43,878 bases of DNA, from NCBI GenBank assembly GCA_016208425.1, contig JACQYA010000028.1, forward strand, positions 1 to 43,878, given 5' to 3'. Below, piece by piece: positions 40,854 through 43,878 of this stretch (the first letter of the stretch is position 1; every line of letters starts with the position of its first letter). The translations under genes were made by a program, and so were the position numbers. The notes beneath the pieces are model-generated. The model saw only the letters and a list, made by a program, of their open reading frames with translations. It did no database searches and was not told where the DNA came from. Source of the stretch: Betaproteobacteria bacterium. Lineage in GTDB: Bacteria; Pseudomonadota; Gammaproteobacteria; Burkholderiales; Rhodocyclaceae.

Positions 40854-42368
40854 TCAATCTTTGTCCTTGGTTTTCTTGGGCGTTTCTTCCGTCTTCAATG
40901 CCTGCTCCAGGTGCTCGCAGATCGTGCGCAAAATCTTCACCCTGGCAAATCCCTTGTCGTTGGCCTCGACAATCGTCCACGGCGCCAGGCCGGTGCTGGT
41001 GCGGTCTATCATGTCGCAGACGGCGGTATGGTAGGCCGCGCTTTTCTCCCGGTTGCGCCAGTCTTCCTCGGTAATCTTGAAACGCTTGAACTCGATTTTC
41101 TCGCGTTCCTTGAAGCGTCTGAGCTGTTCCTTGTCGCTGATTTGCAGCCAGAACTTGATGACGATCGCGCCATCACCCTGCAATTCATGCTCGAAGTCGT
41201 TGATTTCGGTGTAGGCGCGCAACCAGTCGGCCTCGGCACAATAACCCTCGACGCGCTCGACGAGCACCCGCCCGTACCAGGTGCGGTCGAAAATCGTCAC
41301 CCGCCCGGTGCGCGGGATGTGCCGCCAAAAGCGCCAGAGATAAGGCTGCGCGCGCTCTTCCTCGGTCGGCGCGGCGACCGGGACGATCTGGTACTGGCGC
41401 GCATCCATCGCCGCCGTGATGCGCCGGATGCTGCCGCCCTTGCCGGCCGCATCCGAGCCTTCAAACGCCAGAATCAGCGAGTGCTTCTTGAATTCCGGGT
41501 GGCGCACCAGCTCGGAAAGCCGCCCCTGCCATTTCGCCAGTTGCGTCTCGTAATCCTTGCGTTCCAGTTTTTGCGCCAGATCGAGCGCGGTGAGCACGTC
41601 CAGGCTGTCGATCTTGGGCGCCATCGGCGGCGCGACGGGGAAATTCTGGTCGCGCGTGTCGGCCAGACGCTTTTGCAGCGCGTCGAGCACGATCTTGCCC
41701 ACGGTCAGCGAGCGATAGCGGTCGTCCGTGCCTTCAACGACAATCCACGGCGCCCACGGCGTGTTCGTCACGCGCAGCACATGGCCCGCCGCTTCCTGCA
41801 GCTTGTCGTAGGTCTTCAGCCGCGCCCAGCTTTCCTTGGTCACCCGCCAGGCGGTCAGCGGGTTCTTCTCCAGCGCTTTGAGCCGCTGGCGCTGCCCGTC
41901 CTTCGAGAGGTGGAACCAGAACTTCAGCACCAGCGCGCCTTCGTTGACCAACATCGCCTCAAAGCGGTTGATCTGATCCATGCGCTGGTCGAGATCGCCC
42001 TTGTCGAGCTGTCCGAGAATCCGTTCGGTGATCGGGATCGAGTACCAAGAACCGGCGAAAATGCCGGTTCGCCCCTTGGGTGGTAGCGCCCGCCAGTAGC
42101 GCCACATGAAGGGGCGCTCGCGCTCCTCGTCGGTCGGCGCCGAAAAGGCCAGCGTCGACAGATAGCGCGGGTCCATCCACTCGTAGAGCACGTTGATCGT
42201 CTCGCCCTTGCCCGATCCGTCGACCCCGCTGACCAGGATGACCACCGGAAATTTGCCGTTTTCGCGCAGGTCGAACTGCGCGTCGAGCAGCGCCGCGCGC
42301 AGCTTGGGCTCCTCCTCGCGAAACGTCGCCTTGTCGATTTTGTGCCCCAGCTCTGCCGATTCAAACAT
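40854..42368 (-). CDS. pap: Polyphosphate:AMP phosphotransferase (double PPK2)
   Basis: 504 residues from the ATG at 42368. Two PPK2 domains in tandem: the first with P-loop GVDGSGKG (48-55) and MDPRYLSTLAFSAPTDEERERPFMWRYW, the second with GSDAAGKGG (about 303-311), APTEEERAQPYLWRFWRHIPRTGRVTIFDRTWYGRVLVERVEG and a Lys/Glu-rich tail. The two-domain form (class II PPK2) phosphorylates AMP to ADP using polyphosphate. It overlaps rsmE by 8 bases. Suggests polyphosphate use in this organism. Confidence 0.95.
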   Translation of the reverse strand: MFESAELGHKIDKATFREEEPKLRAALLDAQFDLRENGKFPVVILVSGVDGSGKGETINVLYEWMDPRYLSTLAFSAPTDEERERPFMWRYWRALPPKGRTGIFAGSWYSIPITERILGQLDKGDLDQRMDQINRFEAMLVNEGALVLKFWFHLSKDGQRQRLKALEKNPLTAWRVTKESWARLKTYDKLQEAAGHVLRVTNTPWAPWIVVEGTDDRYRSLTVGKIVLDALQKRLADTRDQNFPVAPPMAPKIDSLDVLTALDLAQKLERKDYETQLAKWQGRLSELVRHPEFKKHSLILAFEGSDAAGKGGSIRRITAAMDARQYQIVPVAAPTEEERAQPYLWRFWRHIPRTGRVTIFDRTWYGRVLVERVEGYCAEADWLRAYTEINDFEHELQGDGAIVIKFWLQISDKEQLRRFKEREKIEFKRFKITEEDWRNREKSAAYHTAVCDMIDRTSTGLAPWTIVEANDKGFARVKILRTICEHLEQALKTEETPKKTKDKD

Positions 42369-43116
42369 GATTGGTCTCCCCGAAGTCGCCCCAACAACAC
42401 TGCATCGCCGCCAGCGCGGCCAAACCCGCCGTCTCGGTGCGCAAAATGCGCGGGCCGAGACGGATTGCCACAAAACCGGCAGCGACGGCCAAACGCATTT
42501 CCTCCGGCGCCAGCCCGCCCTCGGCACCGACCAGCAATTCAATGGCCTTGCCACCGGGCGGCGCCAGCGCCGCCAGACTTTTGTCCGACCCGGGCGCCAA
42601 CATCAAACGCACCGTATCGGGCGGCGCCGGGCATGCCAGCCAGCGCTCCAGGCCGACCAATCCCGCGACTTCGGGCACCGTATTGCGCCCGCTCTGCTCG
42701 CAAGCCGAAACGGCAACGCCCCGCCAGTGCTCGACCCGGCGCGCCGCGCGCTCCCCCTCCAGGCGCACCACGCTGCGCCGCGACAGCACCGGAACGATAC
42801 GCGCCACCCCGAGTTCGACGGCTTTTTGCACCGTCAGATCCATCTTCTCGCCGGACTGCAAGGCCTGCACCAGCGTGACTCGTAGCGGCGACTCGCATGC
42901 CGCCGCGCGCCACCCCAGCACCTCGACGCTCACCCGCACTCGTTCGATGTCGGCAATACGCGCCCGATACTCGCCTCCCGTCCCGTCGAACAGCGTCGCC
43001 GCATCGCCGACGCGCAGGCGCAAAACCTTGACCGCATGCCGCGCCGCGCCTTCCGGCAGCTCGCAACTCACGCCCTGCGCAAGCGCGACGGGGCAGTAAA
43101 AACGGGGCGCATTCAT
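42361..43116 (-). CDS. rsmE: 16S rRNA m3U1498 methyltransferase
   Basis: 251 residues. SPOUT-class methyltransferase that modifies U1498 of 16S rRNA. Motifs: HAVKVLRLRVGDAATLFDGTGGEY (N-terminal PUA-like), QALQSGEKMDLTVQKAVELGVARIVPVLSRRSVVRL, LLVGAEGGLAPEEM and LGPRILRTETAGLAALAAMQ, the trefoil-knot SAM site. Upstream of pap with an 8-base overlap. The start is 6 bases from a consensus -10. Confidence 0.95.
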   Translation of the reverse strand: MNAPRFYCPVALAQGVSCELPEGAARHAVKVLRLRVGDAATLFDGTGGEYRARIADIERVRVSVEVLGWRAAACESPLRVTLVQALQSGEKMDLTVQKAVELGVARIVPVLSRRSVVRLEGERAARRVEHWRGVAVSACEQSGRNTVPEVAGLVGLERWLACPAPPDTVRLMLAPGSDKSLAALAPPGGKAIELLVGAEGGLAPEEMRLAVAAGFVAIRLGPRILRTETAGLAALAAMQCCWGDFGETNHV

Positions 43117-43128
43117 GATGATATTATA
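43117..43128. promoter_or_regulatory. Shared bidirectional -10 (rsmE and redoxin)
   Basis: On the minus strand TATAAT (43128-43123), atcatc, then ATG of rsmE, a leaderless layout. On the plus strand TATTAT (43122-43127) is offset by one base and would begin a transcript about 32 bases before the redoxin ATG, which has AGGAG. The symmetric TATTATA thus can serve both directions. Confidence 0.5.
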
Positions 43129-43166
43129 GGGCGCTAATTCTTGTCGTTCACAGGAGACTTGCGATC

Positions 43167-43718
43167 ATGGCCGTCAACACCCCGATTTGCGATTTTGGCT
43201 GGAAGGCGCCGGATTTTCAGCTTGCCGACACCTCGGGCGCCAGGCACACGCTGGCTTCGCTGCGCGGGCCGAACGGCCTGCTGGTCATGTTCATCTGCAA
43301 CCACTGCCCCTACGTCAAGGCGATCATCGACCGCATCTGCCGCGACGCGCGCGAGCTGCAGAAACTCGGCGTCGGCGTCGCGGCGATCATGAGCAACGAT
43401 CCGGCCGAATACGCCGAAGACTCGTTCGAGAACATGCAAAAAGTTGTCAAGGCGCTGGATTTTCCGTTTCCCTACTTGTACGACGCGACGCAGGATGTCG
43501 CGCGCGCCTACGGCGCCGTGTGCACGCCCGACTTCTTCGGCTTCAACCGCGATCTGGAACTCCAATACCGCGGCCGGCTCGACGCCAGCGGCCGCGCGCC
43601 GGCCGCGCCGGACGTGCAGCGCGAACTCGTCGACGCCATGCGCCAGATCGCCGAAACCGGCCAAGGCCCGCGCGAGCAGATCGCCAGCATGGGGTGTTCG
43701 ATCAAGTGGCGGGCTTGA
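43167..43718 (+). CDS. Thioredoxin-fold redoxin (AhpC/TSA-like)
   Basis: 183 residues with AGGAG upstream of the ATG. Thioredoxin/peroxiredoxin fold: KAPDFQLADTSGARHTLASLRG, then MFICNHCPYVKAI with Cys44 and Cys47 (CNHC), and YGAVCTPDFFGF containing the cis-Pro region. It belongs to the cytoplasmic 'CNHCPYV' group of redoxins, with no signal peptide. Probably reduces disulfides or peroxides; substrate unknown. Confidence 0.9.
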   Translation: MAVNTPICDFGWKAPDFQLADTSGARHTLASLRGPNGLLVMFICNHCPYVKAIIDRICRDARELQKLGVGVAAIMSNDPAEYAEDSFENMQKVVKALDFPFPYLYDATQDVARAYGAVCTPDFFGFNRDLELQYRGRLDASGRAPAAPDVQRELVDAMRQIAETGQGPREQIASMGCSIKWRA

Positions 43719-43734
43719 GGAAACACCGGGGTTA

Positions 43735-43878
43735 GTGCGCAACGCCCCGAAATTTCGCTCCGCACTGATGGGCAGCCGGTTTTCCCCGGGGGAGAGCTCC
43801 GATTTCATCGCGGGCAAGGGCGGGCATTCCATTGCCGCGCCCAAGGGCAACCGGCTACTTGCACCGGGCGAAGAGGGC
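43735..43878 (+). CDS. Possible partial ORF at window end
   Basis: From a GTG at 43735 the frame stays open for 48 codons to the window edge (MRNAPKFRSALMGSRFSPGE at the start). No Shine-Dalgarno sequence is seen and no family is recognised. A 12-base match to a REP arm (ATCGCGGGCAAG, about 43808-43819) falls within it. It could be coding or chance. Confidence 0.25.
   Translation, partial: MRNAPKFRSALMGSRFSPGESSDFIAGKGGHSIAAPKGNRLLAPGEEG

Overview
The window is GC-rich (about 65% in lines I counted) and reads as chromosome of a betaproteobacterium, most likely in or near the Rhodocyclales. The support is gene content: fused isobutyryl-CoA mutase IcmF, a polyphosphate:AMP phosphotransferase, a MutL with the endonuclease motif, and many c-di-GMP and GHKL sensor proteins. 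No rRNA, tRNA or CRISPR array was seen, and the placement is an inference from protein character only.

Layout. 1-142 is the 3' end of an icmF gene. 143-9354 holds a YncE-like lipoprotein, a TSUP exporter, modABC (molybdate uptake), an orphan PstS-like binding protein and a divergent histidine kinase / NtrC-type regulator pair. 9355-15230 is the accessory zone. It has three pieces of icmF-type mutase genes (9462-9641, 10465-11274, 13502-13609), a higBA toxin-antitoxin pair set inside one of them, a lower-GC two-gene cassette (AAA ATPase plus TOPRIM-like protein) lying between two icmF 3' ends, an HTH-GHKL-STAS-like (DUF4325) protein with its own palindromic upstream sites, and a relic of glycerate 2-kinase. 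15231-17585 is a PAS-PAS-GGDEF-EAL protein. 17786-21125 is a redox/sulfur group: two unrecognised small proteins, a 2Fe-2S reductase, a TusE/DsrC-like protein and a V4R protein. 21186-24789 carries cobS, cobC and two LPS-type glycosyltransferases. 24796-28222 carries an HD-GYP protein and a lone CZB zinc protein. From 28369 on are housekeeping genes: dedA, mutL-miaA, a spermidine synthase-like gene, uppP, then RNase II-like, tonB-like, aroE, mtgA and corA, then argA (broken), pap, rsmE and a redoxin.

Most operons are tightly packed, with many ATGA overlaps (modB/modC, higB/higA, waaQ-like/GT4, mutL/miaA, tonB-like/aroE, aroE/mtgA). The cob genes supply the cofactor that IcmF needs.

Cross-cutting signals. 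(1) At least seven transcription-unit heads carry a TANNNT hexamer ending 6-7 nt before the start codon and no clear Shine-Dalgarno sequence, the layout of leaderless mRNAs. (2) Pseudomonas-type REP palindromes occur three times; one is a perfect 54-bp palindrome placed in frame inside cobC. (3) icmF has been repeatedly broken, and foreign cassettes sit in and beside its remains. (4) argA has an out-of-frame internal deletion.
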